Notes under the pieces: generated by a model
Database searches by the model: none
Told to the model about the DNA's origin: nothing
What the model saw: only the letters and a program-made list of their open reading frames with translations
From: Magnetospirillum sulfuroxidans
GTDB lineage: Bacteria > Pseudomonadota > Alphaproteobacteria > Rhodospirillales > Magnetospirillaceae
Assembly (NCBI RefSeq): GCF_018224925.1
Contig: NZ_JAGTUF010000010.1
Span: 1 to 64,000 of the forward strand
Direction of reading: 5' to 3'
DNA: 64,000 nucleotides
Shown: piece by piece, positions 52,343 through 60,376 of the stretch
How the letters are laid out: each line of letters begins with the position of its first letter
Position numbering within the stretch: position 1 is the stretch's first letter
Program-made: the position numbers and the translations under genes

Positions 52343-52834
52343 ATGCAGGGCAGCCAGAAAGTGATAAGCATTCTCAACAAGCTATTGACTGGCGAGTTGA
52401 CTGCCGCCGATCAATATTTCGTGCACGCCCGGATGCTGGAGAATTGGGGCTTCAAAGTCCTTCATGCCCGCATCGAGCACGAACGCCATGACGAGCTTGA
52501 ACATGCTGGTCTTTTGATCAACCGCATCTTATTCCTGGAAGGTACGCCCGATGTGGCCAGCCGAAGCGCTTTGCGCATTGGCGCCGATGTGCCGAAGATG
52601 TTGGCCAATGATTTGGCCTATGAACTGGAAGTGGTCGAAGAACTGAAATCAGCCATCGCCGTGTGCGAGTCCGAGCGGGATTACGATACCCGCCGCATCC
52701 TGGTGCACCTGCTGGAAGAGACCGAGCAGGATCACGTGCGCTGGCTCGAAGTTCAGGTCGGCCTGATCGAAAAGCTGGGCCTGAAGAACTACCTGCAAAG
52801 CGCCGCCGGCGAACTTGCCTCCTCCGCTTCGTAA
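52343..52834 (+). CDS. bfr: bacterioferritin, ferroxidase-competent subunit
   Basis: A 163-residue four-helix ferritin. By ungapped alignment with E. coli Bfr the ferroxidase ligands Glu18, Glu51, His54, Glu94, Glu127 and His130 are all kept, but the heme ligand Met52 is Leu. It therefore oxidises iron but should not bind heme by itself. AAGGAG precedes the ATG at 52343. It lies 12 bases before a complementary subunit gene, as in the two-gene bacterioferritins described in Magnetospirillum and Neisseria. Confidence 0.95.
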   Translation: MQGSQKVISILNKLLTGELTAADQYFVHARMLENWGFKVLHARIEHERHDELEHAGLLINRILFLEGTPDVASRSALRIGADVPKMLANDLAYELEVVEELKSAIAVCESERDYDTRRILVHLLEETEQDHVRWLEVQVGLIEKLGLKNYLQSAAGELASSAS

Positions 52835-52846
52835 GGGAACGCGACC

Positions 52847-53326
52847 ATGAAAGCCAACCGCACCGTCCTGGCCGGCCTCAATGATGTTCTGCGCAATCAG
52901 TTGACCGCCATTAATCAGTATTTCCTGCATGCCCGCATGATGAAGAACTGGGGCTTCAACGCCCTGGGCAAGCACGAATACAAGGAATCCATCGAGCAGA
53001 TGAAGGAAGCTGACGCGCTGATCGAGCGTATCTTGCTGCTGGAAGGGCTGCCGAACCTGCAAGACCTGGGGAAATTGCTGATTGGCGAGACTGTTCCCGA
53101 AATCGTGAAAAACGATTTCGCCATGGAAAAGGACGCGCATTCCTGCCTGGTCAAGACCATTGCTCTTTGCGAAAAGCAGGCGGATTACGTCAGCCGCGAC
53201 CTGTTGTCCGCGTTCTTGGAGGAATGTGAGGAGCGGGTTGATTTCTATGAGACCCAGCTTGAGCTGATCAAGAAGATGGGTGAGCAGAATTATCTGCAAT
53301 CCGCCGTGGGGGCGTTGAACGACTGA
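52847..53326 (+). CDS. bfr: bacterioferritin, heme-binding subunit with lost ferroxidase site
   Basis: A 159-residue Bfr homologue that keeps Met52 for the inter-subunit heme (IEQMKEAD) but has Gln, Glu, Cys and Arg in place of ferroxidase Glu51, His54, Glu127 and His130. Glu18 and Glu94 remain. It should bind heme but not oxidise iron efficiently, so a mixed 24-mer with the upstream subunit is expected. GGGAACG precedes the ATG. The heme is the docking and electron-entry point for Bfd, encoded divergently. Confidence 0.95.
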   Translation: MKANRTVLAGLNDVLRNQLTAINQYFLHARMMKNWGFNALGKHEYKESIEQMKEADALIERILLLEGLPNLQDLGKLLIGETVPEIVKNDFAMEKDAHSCLVKTIALCEKQADYVSRDLLSAFLEECEERVDFYETQLELIKKMGEQNYLQSAVGALND

Positions 53327-53400
53327 CGCCGAGCCGGCGCGGGAAAATGATGCAGGCCAGACCGTGATGCACGTTTAGGGCGTCACGGTCCAGGCGTGCG

Positions 53401-54324
53401 TCATGAATTGGCGGGGCCGCCAAGCCGTAACATCGACATGCGCACGTTATGGCGGAATTGGCGGATACGTTCTTCGGCGTCATTGCCGCCGGCCTGGGCC
53501 AGTCCGGCCTTGCGTTCGGCATTAAGGGTCTTGGGGTCGCAATCCTCGAACAAGGCTTCGAATAGGCGCAGCATGTGCAGTTCGGTGAATTGCGGCAGGC
53601 TGCGGTCTTCGGGCGCTTTGGCGACAAAGGCGTTCGAGGCCAGCGATACGCTGTTATGAGCCTGATTCATCACCAGTAAGAACCAGTCCTTGCGCGCTTC
53701 GAAGCGGCTGAAGCTTTTGGCGACATAAAGTCGGACCCGGTCCAGAATAAGGATTGCCCGGCGGTCGGCGTGAAAGGATTCCCAGGTGATGGCGCCGCCC
53801 TCACCGCGATGGGTTTCAGCGATCAGCTTGGCCCGGCTGCGCATATCGGCGTAAGCCTCGTCTCCCAGGATCATCTTCACGGCGATAAAGAATTGCGGCA
53901 GGTGACGCCGCTCAAGCCCATGATTGCCTTGCAGGAACATGGGGGCGAAGGGACGGGCGATCAGGCGGCCGAAATGGTCCTGACGCTTGCGTTCCAAATC
54001 GGCCTCGGCGAAGCCGTCCCGGCAGGAATTTTCCGAGCGGGCGAAAAGCTCGGCCATCGGGCCTTCGGCCTTGAGAAAAGCCGCGGCCAGCCGTTGAACC
54101 TGGTCCATGCTGATGCTGCCGTTGCTCGACGCCCGTTCCAGCACGGTGAGGAAACTGCGCAAAGCCGGCTCCCAATTGGCGCGGCAGCGGTCCCCGGTCT
54201 TGGTTCGGCCCGGAGAGGCGGCAACCGCAACCGCGGCCTCGGCTGGAACCTTATTCGGCGATGTCTTGTGCATCAGCCCGCACCCCATTGCGTCGAATGT
54301 TTCGACAGCCTCAGCTTCGCACAT
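53401..54324 (-). CDS. hypothetical protein
   Basis: A 307-residue soluble protein with no signal peptide or membrane segment. It is largely helical; an LARPFAPMFLQG stretch near 120-135 and a WESFHADRRAILILDRVRLYVAKSFSRFEARKDW region are distinctive but match nothing I know. The start at 54324 has no good ribosome binding site; ATG codons at 54288 and 54270 are alternatives. It converges on bfr2. Confidence 0.6.
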   Translation of the reverse strand: MCEAEAVETFDAMGCGLMHKTSPNKVPAEAAVAVAASPGRTKTGDRCRANWEPALRSFLTVLERASSNGSISMDQVQRLAAAFLKAEGPMAELFARSENSCRDGFAEADLERKRQDHFGRLIARPFAPMFLQGNHGLERRHLPQFFIAVKMILGDEAYADMRSRAKLIAETHRGEGGAITWESFHADRRAILILDRVRLYVAKSFSRFEARKDWFLLVMNQAHNSVSLASNAFVAKAPEDRSLPQFTELHMLRLFEALFEDCDPKTLNAERKAGLAQAGGNDAEERIRQFRHNVRMSMLRLGGPANS

Positions 54325-54414
54325 TCGAAGGGTGGGAATCCTTATGGCCTAGGTATGGATGCGCACAGCATGCGGACGGATATTGGGCTTGATATGCGGA
54401 CTGAATAGGCGCAC

Positions 54415-54420
54415 TATAAT
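54415..54420 (+). promoter_or_regulatory. candidate -10 element before the small-gene pair
   Basis: A perfect TATAAT lies 47 bases before the next start codon. TTGATA at 54389-54394 is a possible -35 but leaves a 20-bp spacer. Two ATGCGGA direct repeats (54370 and 54394 region) flank it. Confidence 0.35.
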
Positions 54421-54467
54421 GCCCGTAAATAGGCCGCATACAGGGGCCGTGAGCCAGAGAGGGCGTC

Positions 54468-54851
54468 ATGCAGTTCCGTGAGCGCAGCAAGGTCATCCAG
54501 TTGATCCGGACCATCTATGACCCCGCCATCAAGCGTGGCCGGGCGGAAGTGGTCGGCAAGATGGACAAGGACGATCCGCGCATCGACGGTCAATTGCGGC
54601 AAGCCTGCTCGCCGGCGGAATTAGCCGAAGTCGAGGACTATTTAGCCCAACGGGCACAGGCGCTTTCGCACGGGGCGGTGCGCCAGGCGGCCCAGGATTT
54701 GCCGGCGCAGATGCGCATGGCCGAACGCTATTTCCGGATGGGCGGCGATGCCGTCGCCGGATCAGCGGCGGCGGAAATCTTCGCCGCCTGGGATGATCTG
54801 AAAAAAGCCCTGCACAAGGGCGGATTCCGCAAGGAAAAGCGGGACGATTGA
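54468..54851 (+). CDS. hypothetical protein
   Basis: A 127-residue charged helical protein with no membrane segment. The N-terminal FRERSKVIQLIRTIYDPAIKRGRAEVVGKM half is basic; the C-terminal half ends in a lysine-rich DDLKKALHKGGFRKEKRDD tail. No family is recognised. It is followed after 16 bases by a 57-residue gene, probably in one operon, driven by the TATAAT-containing region. Confidence 0.62.
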   Translation: MQFRERSKVIQLIRTIYDPAIKRGRAEVVGKMDKDDPRIDGQLRQACSPAELAEVEDYLAQRAQALSHGAVRQAAQDLPAQMRMAERYFRMGGDAVAGSAAAEIFAAWDDLKKALHKGGFRKEKRDD

Positions 54852-54867
54852 CCGGGAGGGAAAAGCA

Positions 54868-55041
54868 ATGACGACCGAACAATTGATGGAAGCCGGACGA
54901 CAATTGAGCCGCGCCTTTGCTTTGTTGGAGCGAGCCAACGATCACATCTTGCCGATCGAAGCGGCGCTGATCAGCAAGCGCGGCCTGCTGGATGAAGCTC
55001 GCCGTGCCGTCACTGCCGCCAAGGAAGCCCTGATCCAGTAA
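54868..55041 (+). CDS. very small hypothetical protein
   Basis: A 57-residue protein (MTTEQLMEAGRQLSRAF...) that looks like two amphipathic helices separated by ILPIEAAL. GGGAGGG at 54854-54860 is a good ribosome binding site for the ATG at 54868. Codon use is like that of its neighbours. It follows the 127-residue gene by 16 bases and ends one base from the convergent DUF2141 gene. Function unknown. Confidence 0.6.
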   Translation: MTTEQLMEAGRQLSRAFALLERANDHILPIEAALISKRGLLDEARRAVTAAKEALIQ

Positions 55042-55497
55042 TCAATATTTCACCTTCACCACAATGGTCCGGCCTTCGGCGGGAATGTCGAACGCGCATT
55101 CGTCGAAGGCCGGCGGTCCCGAAATTTCGGGATTGTTGGAGAGGGCATAGCCCTCGGTCGGGATCATCCCCAAAAACCGGTCCAAGCGGCCGTTGCCGTC
55201 CTCGTCGTGATAGGCCATGACGGCGTAGCGGCCGGCGGGGATGTCGGCGAAGGTGACGCTGATTTGGCCAGGAAGGGCCGGGCCGTCCTGGCGGGCGAAG
55301 GCGCGATCTTCCTGGCGGAAGGTTTCCCTGCGGTCATACAGGCCGACACGGATGCCGCCCTTATCGTGGGCGATGCCGGTCAAGGTGACGGTCAGGTCGC
55401 CGGCCCAGGTCGGCGCGGCAAAACCCGACAAACCGATCAAGCCAATCAAACCGATCAAGCCAATCATCTGGGCGCGTCCGCGGGTTTTCTCCTTCAA
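55042..55497 (-). CDS. exported DUF2141 protein
   Basis: A 151-residue DUF2141 protein with a signal peptide whose hydrophobic core is a repeat of Ile-Gly-Leu (residues 11-23), cleaved near TWA-G. The mature domain has GGIRVGLYDRRETF and the AYHDEDGNGRLDRFLG segment that resembles a calcium-type loop. Function of the family is unknown. Its ATG overlaps the cytochrome b stop (ATGA), so it belongs to the octaheme operon. Confidence 0.85.
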   Translation of the reverse strand: MKEKTRGRAQMIGLIGLIGLIGLSGFAAPTWAGDLTVTLTGIAHDKGGIRVGLYDRRETFRQEDRAFARQDGPALPGQISVTFADIPAGRYAVMAYHDEDGNGRLDRFLGMIPTEGYALSNNPEISGPPAFDECAFDIPAEGRTIVVKVKY

Positions 55498-56144
55498 CGC
55501 ATGTCCACCGTTTTGGTTTCGGCCAGATAGGCTTCCTCGACCTCGGACAGCTCCACCTTGTCATATCCGGTGATCATGGTCTTGACGTAATGCAGCGGCG
55601 TTTTGCCGGTGGTGGTCATGTAGATGTGGATGATGACGAAGGTCCCCATGGCGAAGGCGGCCACGGTATGCAGCACGGCGACCATCCACAGGGCATCGCC
55701 CGACCAAGCGAAACCGCTCCACTCGTTATAGAACAGATAGATGATCCCGGTCAGCCACAGGGCCGGGCCGATGATGACCATGAAGGTCATGTAGGCCAGG
55801 GCTTGCAGGGCATTTTGCTTGCGCTGCAACGATTTCTTATAGGGGTGCGGCTCACCCACCAAAATGCCGTAGGCATAAAAGCGGATGACCTTGAGGATGC
55901 CCTTTTGGAACAGGTATTGCCGCCATTGTCCGGTGGTGAAGTTCCAGAACGTGGTGAAGACCCACAGCGCCATCAGGGCATAGGCGGCATAGGTATGGAT
56001 GGTCACCGCCTGACCGAATTTCAAGATGGAATGGGTGCCGTGAATACGCAGGCCGGTGAAGAACAGGGCGAAGATCAGCAGTGCCTGCGACCAGTGCCAG
56101 AAACGTTCATAGCGGCCGTAGATCATGACGTCGCGTTTAGTCAT
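55494..56144 (-). CDS. di-heme cytochrome b561-type membrane subunit
   Basis: A 216-residue membrane protein of the NiFe-hydrogenase/thiosulfate-reductase cytochrome b type. Four or five membrane segments (about 17-36, 49-68, 112-135, 150-175) carry candidate heme histidines in RYERFWHWSQ (His17), VTIHTYAAY (His49 or so), VLHTVAAF and IIHIYMTTTGKTP. It should pass electrons between quinol and the octaheme protein encoded immediately upstream, whose gene it overlaps by eight bases. Confidence 0.88.
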   Translation of the reverse strand: MTKRDVMIYGRYERFWHWSQALLIFALFFTGLRIHGTHSILKFGQAVTIHTYAAYALMALWVFTTFWNFTTGQWRQYLFQKGILKVIRFYAYGILVGEPHPYKKSLQRKQNALQALAYMTFMVIIGPALWLTGIIYLFYNEWSGFAWSGDALWMVAVLHTVAAFAMGTFVIIHIYMTTTGKTPLHYVKTMITGYDKVELSEVEEAYLAETKTVDMR

Positions 56145-57714
56145 GGCGGGTCTTCCCTCTCAACACGAAGCGCAACAGGCCGTGCAGCATGACGCCGGCC
56201 AAGGCGCCGCCCAGGGCGAGATAGCCCAGCAGATCCAGCCAACGGACGGCGTCGCGGCCGGGCATATAGAAGCCGGGGACTTGGGCCAGACGGCCGTCTT
56301 CCCCCTTCATGTGGCATTCGCCACATTTGACCGCCTGTTCCTTCGGCGCCACCATGTGGGTGATCGGCCAGTACATGCGGGTTTCGATAAAGTCGATCTT
56401 GCCGCTCCATGGCAATCCGGCATAGTCCATGCCGAACTTGATCGACTTGTTGATGTCGAAATTGGTCCAAAAGGCGCTGTCATCCGGGCCGAAGACGTGG
56501 TTGACCAACAAGGTCTTCAGCTCGGGGTCATAGGGCTGCTTGCCCTTCATTTCCTTGAACGGCCAGATGCGGGCCTTGGGGTCGGCGGCGTCGCCGTGCA
56601 GCCGGTTCAGCACCAAAATCGACGAATCATCGAATGTATCGCCGGAATTGGTCTGGTCGATGGTGCCGTTGAACCATTTATAGGTCGGGCGGACGTTCTC
56701 GCCGTAGTCAAAGTCGCCCTTTTCCGCCGAGTATTTCAGGTGGCCGTGATCGTCTTTGACGAAGAGCGGCTTGCCGTTTTCATCCTTGCGGCCGGCGGTG
56801 GACCAGTCCCACCATGTCTTGGTGGCGACGCCGCCACGGGCGAATTCAGGGATATGGCAGGTCTGGCAGGCCACCCGGTCGGTGTGGTCGTTCAGTTTGG
56901 CCTGATGGTGGGGCACATCGCCATGACAGGATTCGCAGGTGGCGCGGTTGTGGTCATCCTTGGGCAGATCCTTGCCGTGGCTGTCCATGGCCGTGGGGGC
57001 ATAGCGTGATCCCGATGGGATATGGTCGTTAAAGGTGTGGCAGGTGGCGCAGGTCATGTCGGCGCCATCGGCGGCCATATGCACGTCCAGGCTTTTCGCC
57101 GGCTTGGACAGCGACGAATCCAGGTCGCCGTGCTTGACGCCATCGCCGCCGCCGCCATTGAAGTGACAGGCGCCGCAATTGTCGCGCCCAGGATCGCCGA
57201 CGCTTTGCGCCACCTTGGCCAGATCGGGGGGCGAGACCAGCTTGCCCTTCATCATGCGGGGTTCGTAGAGCGGGTGACCGGCGTCGGTGGGGACCTTGGA
57301 ATAGCCGCCGGAACGGTCGTGGCAGACCAGGCAATCGACGTTTTCCGCCACCGGAGCCGGTGGCTGACGAGTATCGGTCCAGCCATAGCCGGCATGGCAC
57401 GAGGTGCAGCGCGGCTCGTTCGAAACCGGCGATCCGCAAAAGCTGTTCATGGTCCGCGCCTTGCCCAGGCGCTGCCCCGTGGCGGGATTGGTGATGTCCC
57501 AGGTCCAGTGAATGGACTTCATCACCTGATGCGAGGCTTCGGTGTGGCAGGCCAGGCAGGCCTTGGTCACCTCGGGGGCCGAGGAAAACGGTCCCTTCAG
57601 TGATTCGAATTTCGAATGATCGGCGGTGGATGCCGCCTGAGCCAGCGCCGGCATCAATGCCGCCAGGATCAGGGGTCGCAGCCACCGGCCAAAACGCAGG
57701 CCGGGTCGTTTCAT
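56137..57714 (-). CDS. membrane-anchored octaheme c-type cytochrome (tetrathionate reductase-like)
   Basis: A 525-residue exported protein (cleavage near AQA-A, residue 27) with exactly eight CxxCH motifs, at about 53, 103, 128, 180, 222, 260, 283 and 464. The arrangement, with a long gap before the last heme, resembles the octaheme tetrathionate reductase (OTR) of Shewanella, which reduces tetrathionate, nitrite and hydroxylamine in vitro. A C-terminal membrane helix (about 493-517) anchors it, unlike soluble OTR. It is first in the operon with a cytochrome b and DUF2141. The physiological substrate is unknown. Confidence 0.9.
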   Translation of the reverse strand: MKRPGLRFGRWLRPLILAALMPALAQAASTADHSKFESLKGPFSSAPEVTKACLACHTEASHQVMKSIHWTWDITNPATGQRLGKARTMNSFCGSPVSNEPRCTSCHAGYGWTDTRQPPAPVAENVDCLVCHDRSGGYSKVPTDAGHPLYEPRMMKGKLVSPPDLAKVAQSVGDPGRDNCGACHFNGGGGDGVKHGDLDSSLSKPAKSLDVHMAADGADMTCATCHTFNDHIPSGSRYAPTAMDSHGKDLPKDDHNRATCESCHGDVPHHQAKLNDHTDRVACQTCHIPEFARGGVATKTWWDWSTAGRKDENGKPLFVKDDHGHLKYSAEKGDFDYGENVRPTYKWFNGTIDQTNSGDTFDDSSILVLNRLHGDAADPKARIWPFKEMKGKQPYDPELKTLLVNHVFGPDDSAFWTNFDINKSIKFGMDYAGLPWSGKIDFIETRMYWPITHMVAPKEQAVKCGECHMKGEDGRLAQVPGFYMPGRDAVRWLDLLGYLALGGALAGVMLHGLLRFVLRGKTRHD

Positions 57715-57793
57715 TGATCGCGCTCCACCAGACCGCTCCCCCGAGCGGAAAACATGTATTTGCGATATTTAAGGAAACGACACGGACCTGGCA

Positions 57794-57807
57794 TTGCGAA
57801 ATCGCAA
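57794..57807 (-). promoter_or_regulatory. NnrR/FNR-geometry box upstream of the octaheme operon
   Basis: TTGCGAAATCGCAA is a perfectly symmetric TTGCG-N4-CGCAA, the 14-bp geometry of Crp/Fnr-family sites and close to what I recall for NnrR, the NO-responsive regulator. It is 80 bases upstream of the octaheme start codon. An AT-rich TAAATA on the minus strand (57766-57771) sits 32 bases from its centre. Confidence 0.55.
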
Positions 57808-57931
57808 GGGTGCATGCGGTTTTGCTAAAATATCGCTTTCTTGTGTTTCAGGCTGGCTGAATCGCGCCGCCGTGTGTCCTAATGCGGGTATTTCGCGTGG
57901 GCAGGTTTCAAAGATTGTGAGGGGGGAGAGG

Positions 57932-58591
57932 ATGGGCGCCATCCCGGCTTTCGGTGTTGTTTGTCGGCATGAGCGGCTGGAATGGCTGACGCCGATCTTG
58001 CGGCGGTGGGGGCATCTGATCGACGATTACTGCGAAAGCCATCGCGGGGACACGCCCTATTTTTACAGTGAATGGACCAATGTGGGCATGCTCGCCGGTG
58101 CGGCTTGGGGACCGGGGAGCGGGGCGTTGCAGGAATATGCCTGTCGCCGGACAGGGGGAGACGGCGACAGCGGCAGGAGCGGGCGCGCCGATCTTTATCT
58201 ATACGACCAGAACAATAGCGCCATCCTTGAGGCCAAGCAGCTTTGGGGACATGCCAAGCTGGACAGCGCGCAGGTGAATGGCTGTTTCAGGGCCGGCAAT
58301 GCCCAGGCGGTCAGCAACCGTGATAGCGACATGGCGGTGGCTGCGGTCTTTTTGACCGTCAAGGTCAAGAAGACCATCGATCCGGTGGCCGACGGCCGGG
58401 CGGTGGACGCGGCATCGGCCGCGGCGCTGCGGGCCATGGAAAACGCGGCGGCCCATGCCTGGGCCTGGGCATTTCCGTCTTCCAAGCGGATGTTCGCGGA
58501 AACCGAACGGGCGTCCGACACGATGTATTATTGGCCGGGGGTGGTTTTGGGGGTGCGTCTTGCCCATGCCAATTTCGGCCGAGGCAAATAA
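57932..58591 (+). CDS. PD-(D/E)XK nuclease-like hypothetical protein
   Basis: A 219-residue protein. Residues 85-102 have the restriction-endonuclease-like pattern: R-A-D87 at the start of a strand, then AILEAK with Glu100 and Lys102 (D-x12-E-x-K), with Glu68 in a preceding helix. No helicase, methylase or immunity partner is adjacent. The ATG at 57932 has a strong GAGGGGGGAGAGG ribosome binding site. It ends four bases from the tam stop on the other strand. The role is unknown; a defence or repair nuclease is possible. Confidence 0.68.
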   Translation: MGAIPAFGVVCRHERLEWLTPILRRWGHLIDDYCESHRGDTPYFYSEWTNVGMLAGAAWGPGSGALQEYACRRTGGDGDSGRSGRADLYLYDQNNSAILEAKQLWGHAKLDSAQVNGCFRAGNAQAVSNRDSDMAVAAVFLTVKVKKTIDPVADGRAVDAASAAALRAMENAAAHAWAWAFPSSKRMFAETERASDTMYYWPGVVLGVRLAHANFGRGK

Positions 58592-58594
58592 CCC

Positions 58595-59359
58595 TCAGAT
58601 CTCGGCGATCAGGAAGAGCCGGCGGAAGGCGAACACTGTCTTGCCATCGGCGCGGCGCGGATAGGCGGCGGCGATGCGCTGGCTGTATTCGGCCAGGAAC
58701 GCGCGGCGCTGCGGTTCGTCCAAGGCGTCGAGCAGCGGCCGCAAGGCAGTGGCCATGGTCCATTGCACCACCGGATTGTCGCCTTCCAGCACATGCAGAT
58801 ACTCGGTTTCCCAGATATCGAGGCGGCGGGCCAAGGGACTGAGGATGTCATAATAGACAGCGGCGTCGGCGACGGGAAAGCGGCGGGCCAGCGGCCGCAA
58901 AAGGGCGGCCCAGGGACCGGCTTCGGCCGCTTGCGCCATGATGCTGTGCGAAGCGGCGTAATGATTGTGGGGCATCTGCACCGCCAAGACCCCACCGGGG
59001 GCGATGTGGCCGATCAGTCGCGGCAGCAAGCGATGGTGATCGTCCAGCCAGTGCAAGGCGGCATTGGAAAACAGCACATCGACCTGATCATCCGGGGCCC
59101 AGCCGCCGATGTCGGCTTGGCGCCAGGTGATCGGGCTGGCCTGTTCGGTGGCGGCGGCAAGCATTTCGGCCGAAGCATCGACGCCTTCAATCCGCGCCTG
59201 CGGCCAGCGCGCCGCCAACAAGCGGGTGACGTTGCCGGTGCCGCAGCCCAAATCGACCACATGGGCTGGGGCTTCACGGTCGATTCGGGCCAGTAAATCC
59301 AGCGCCGGGCGCAGGCGGGGGGCGGCAAAAGCGGCGTATAGCTTGGGGTCCCAGGCCAT
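58595..59359 (-). CDS. tam: trans-aconitate 2-methyltransferase
   Basis: A 254-residue SAM-dependent methyltransferase of the Tam family: it starts MAWDPKLYAAF, has the SAM motif VVDLGCGTGNVTRLL near 34-48, EGVDASAEML, and the Tam-specific FSNAALHWLDDH. It esterifies trans-aconitate, an inhibitor of aconitase, at the 6-carboxyl or related site. It is convergent with the nuclease-like gene and divergent from rpmH. Confidence 0.92.
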   Translation of the reverse strand: MAWDPKLYAAFAAPRLRPALDLLARIDREAPAHVVDLGCGTGNVTRLLAARWPQARIEGVDASAEMLAAATEQASPITWRQADIGGWAPDDQVDVLFSNAALHWLDDHHRLLPRLIGHIAPGGVLAVQMPHNHYAASHSIMAQAAEAGPWAALLRPLARRFPVADAAVYYDILSPLARRLDIWETEYLHVLEGDNPVVQWTMATALRPLLDALDEPQRRAFLAEYSQRIAAAYPRRADGKTVFAFRRLFLIAEI

Positions 59360-59441
59360 GATAAACCTCCGGGTCAGCGGATTTTCAGCATAATCCGGGG
59401 CGGTGGGACGAACATCCCGGGTAATTCCCAGGCAGTGACCG

Positions 59442-59471
59442 TTGACTCTGGGGCATGGTTGGGCTTATAAG
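59442..59471 (+). promoter_or_regulatory. rpmH promoter
   Basis: TTGACT (59442-59447) and TATAAG (59466-59471, 18-bp spacer; TTATAA with 17) form a strong sigma-70-type promoter ending 46 bases before the rpmH start codon. Confidence 0.7.
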
Positions 59472-59517
59472 CGCGGCTTCGTATTTTCCGTAGACCGTTT
59501 GTTTTGGAGTTACCGAC

Positions 59518-59652
59518 GTGAAGCGCACTTATCAGCCGAGCAAGCTCGTCCGCGCCCGCCGCCACGGCTTCCGCGCGCGCATGGCCACCGTTGGCGGCCG
59601 TAAGGTCATCACCAACCGTCGCCGTCAGGGCCGCAAGCGCCTGTCGGCTTAA
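59518..59652 (+). CDS. rpmH: 50S ribosomal protein L34
   Basis: A 44-residue protein, [18 protein letters not shown]..., matching L34 throughout. The start is a GTG at 59518 with GGAG upstream. It is first in rpmH-rnpA-yidD-yidC-engB-argB; in many bacteria rpmH and rnpA neighbour dnaA, but here tam precedes them. Confidence 0.98.
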   Translation: MKRTYQPSKLVRARRHGFRARMATVGGRKVITNRRRQGRKRLSA

Positions 59653-59663
59653 GCCCGAAGGCC

Positions 59664-60101
59664 ATGCCTGTTTCACTGGCTCGTTTGAAAAAGCGCCCGG
59701 ATTTCCTCCGGGTTGCTGGCCAGCGTAAGAAATGGGCGGCCCCTGGCTTGATTCTGCAAGTGGCGCCGCTGCCTGCCTCGCAGCCGGATGCGCCCGCACC
59801 AAAAGCCGATGCGATACGCATCGGCTTTACGTGTTCCAAGAAGGTCGGAAATTCCGTCGCCCGCAATCGCGCCAGACGGCGCTTAAAGGCGGCGGTGGAC
59901 GAGATTTTTCCCGATTACGCCCGCGCCGGATTGGACTATGTGGTCATCGGTCGGCGCGAAACAATCGACCGAGATTATTCTCTTCTCTTGCAGGATCTGC
60001 GAACCGCGCTAAAACGTGTCGGTGCGTCGCCGCCAAAAGACGAATCCCGTGGGGAAGAGTCCCAGGCGGCGCCGATCAACGGGGAGAGGCCGAGCCCATG
60101 A
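59664..60101 (+). CDS. rnpA: ribonuclease P protein component
   Basis: A 145-residue protein subunit of RNase P. The conserved [17 protein letters not shown] (RNR motif) is near residues 59-75 and the N-terminal [10 protein letters not shown] matches. A proline-rich insertion near 36-47 and a 25-residue tail make it longer than average. It follows rpmH by 11 bases and overlaps yidD by ATGA. Confidence 0.94.
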   Translation: MPVSLARLKKRPDFLRVAGQRKKWAAPGLILQVAPLPASQPDAPAPKADAIRIGFTCSKKVGNSVARNRARRRLKAAVDEIFPDYARAGLDYVVIGRRETIDRDYSLLLQDLRTALKRVGASPPKDESRGEESQAAPINGERPSP

Positions 60102-60376
60102 GTCCGCTGGCCTGGGTGCTGACCGGACTGGTGCGCGCCTACCAGCTGCTGATCTCGCCGGTTCTGCCGCCGAGTTGCCGCTTTACCCCATCGTGTTCCG
60201 CCTATGCCGTCGAGGCCTTGGCGAAGCACGGGGCGGTTAGGGGCTTGTGGTTGGCGGTGACGCGGGTATCTCGGTGTCATCCCTGGAACGATGGGGGCTA
60301 TGATCCAGTCCCCGAACCGAAGTGCAAGGCCTGTGCCGGCAATCCGCCGTCCCAGCCCCCGGATAGGACGTCATGA
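60098..60376 (+). CDS. yidD: membrane protein insertion efficiency factor YidD
   Basis: A 92-residue protein with the YidD signature [27 protein letters not shown] and [13 protein letters not shown]. It helps YidC-dependent membrane insertion. ATGA overlaps tie it to rnpA before and yidC after. Confidence 0.95.
   Translation: MSPLAWVLTGLVRAYQLLISPVLPPSCRFTPSCSAYAVEALAKHGAVRGLWLAVTRVSRCHPWNDGGYDPVPEPKCKACAGNPPSQPPDRTS

Noticed and set aside
57794-57931. 46-residue N-terminal extension of the nuclease-like protein
   Set aside because: It runs through the regulatory palindrome; the ATG at 57932 has a far better ribosome binding site.
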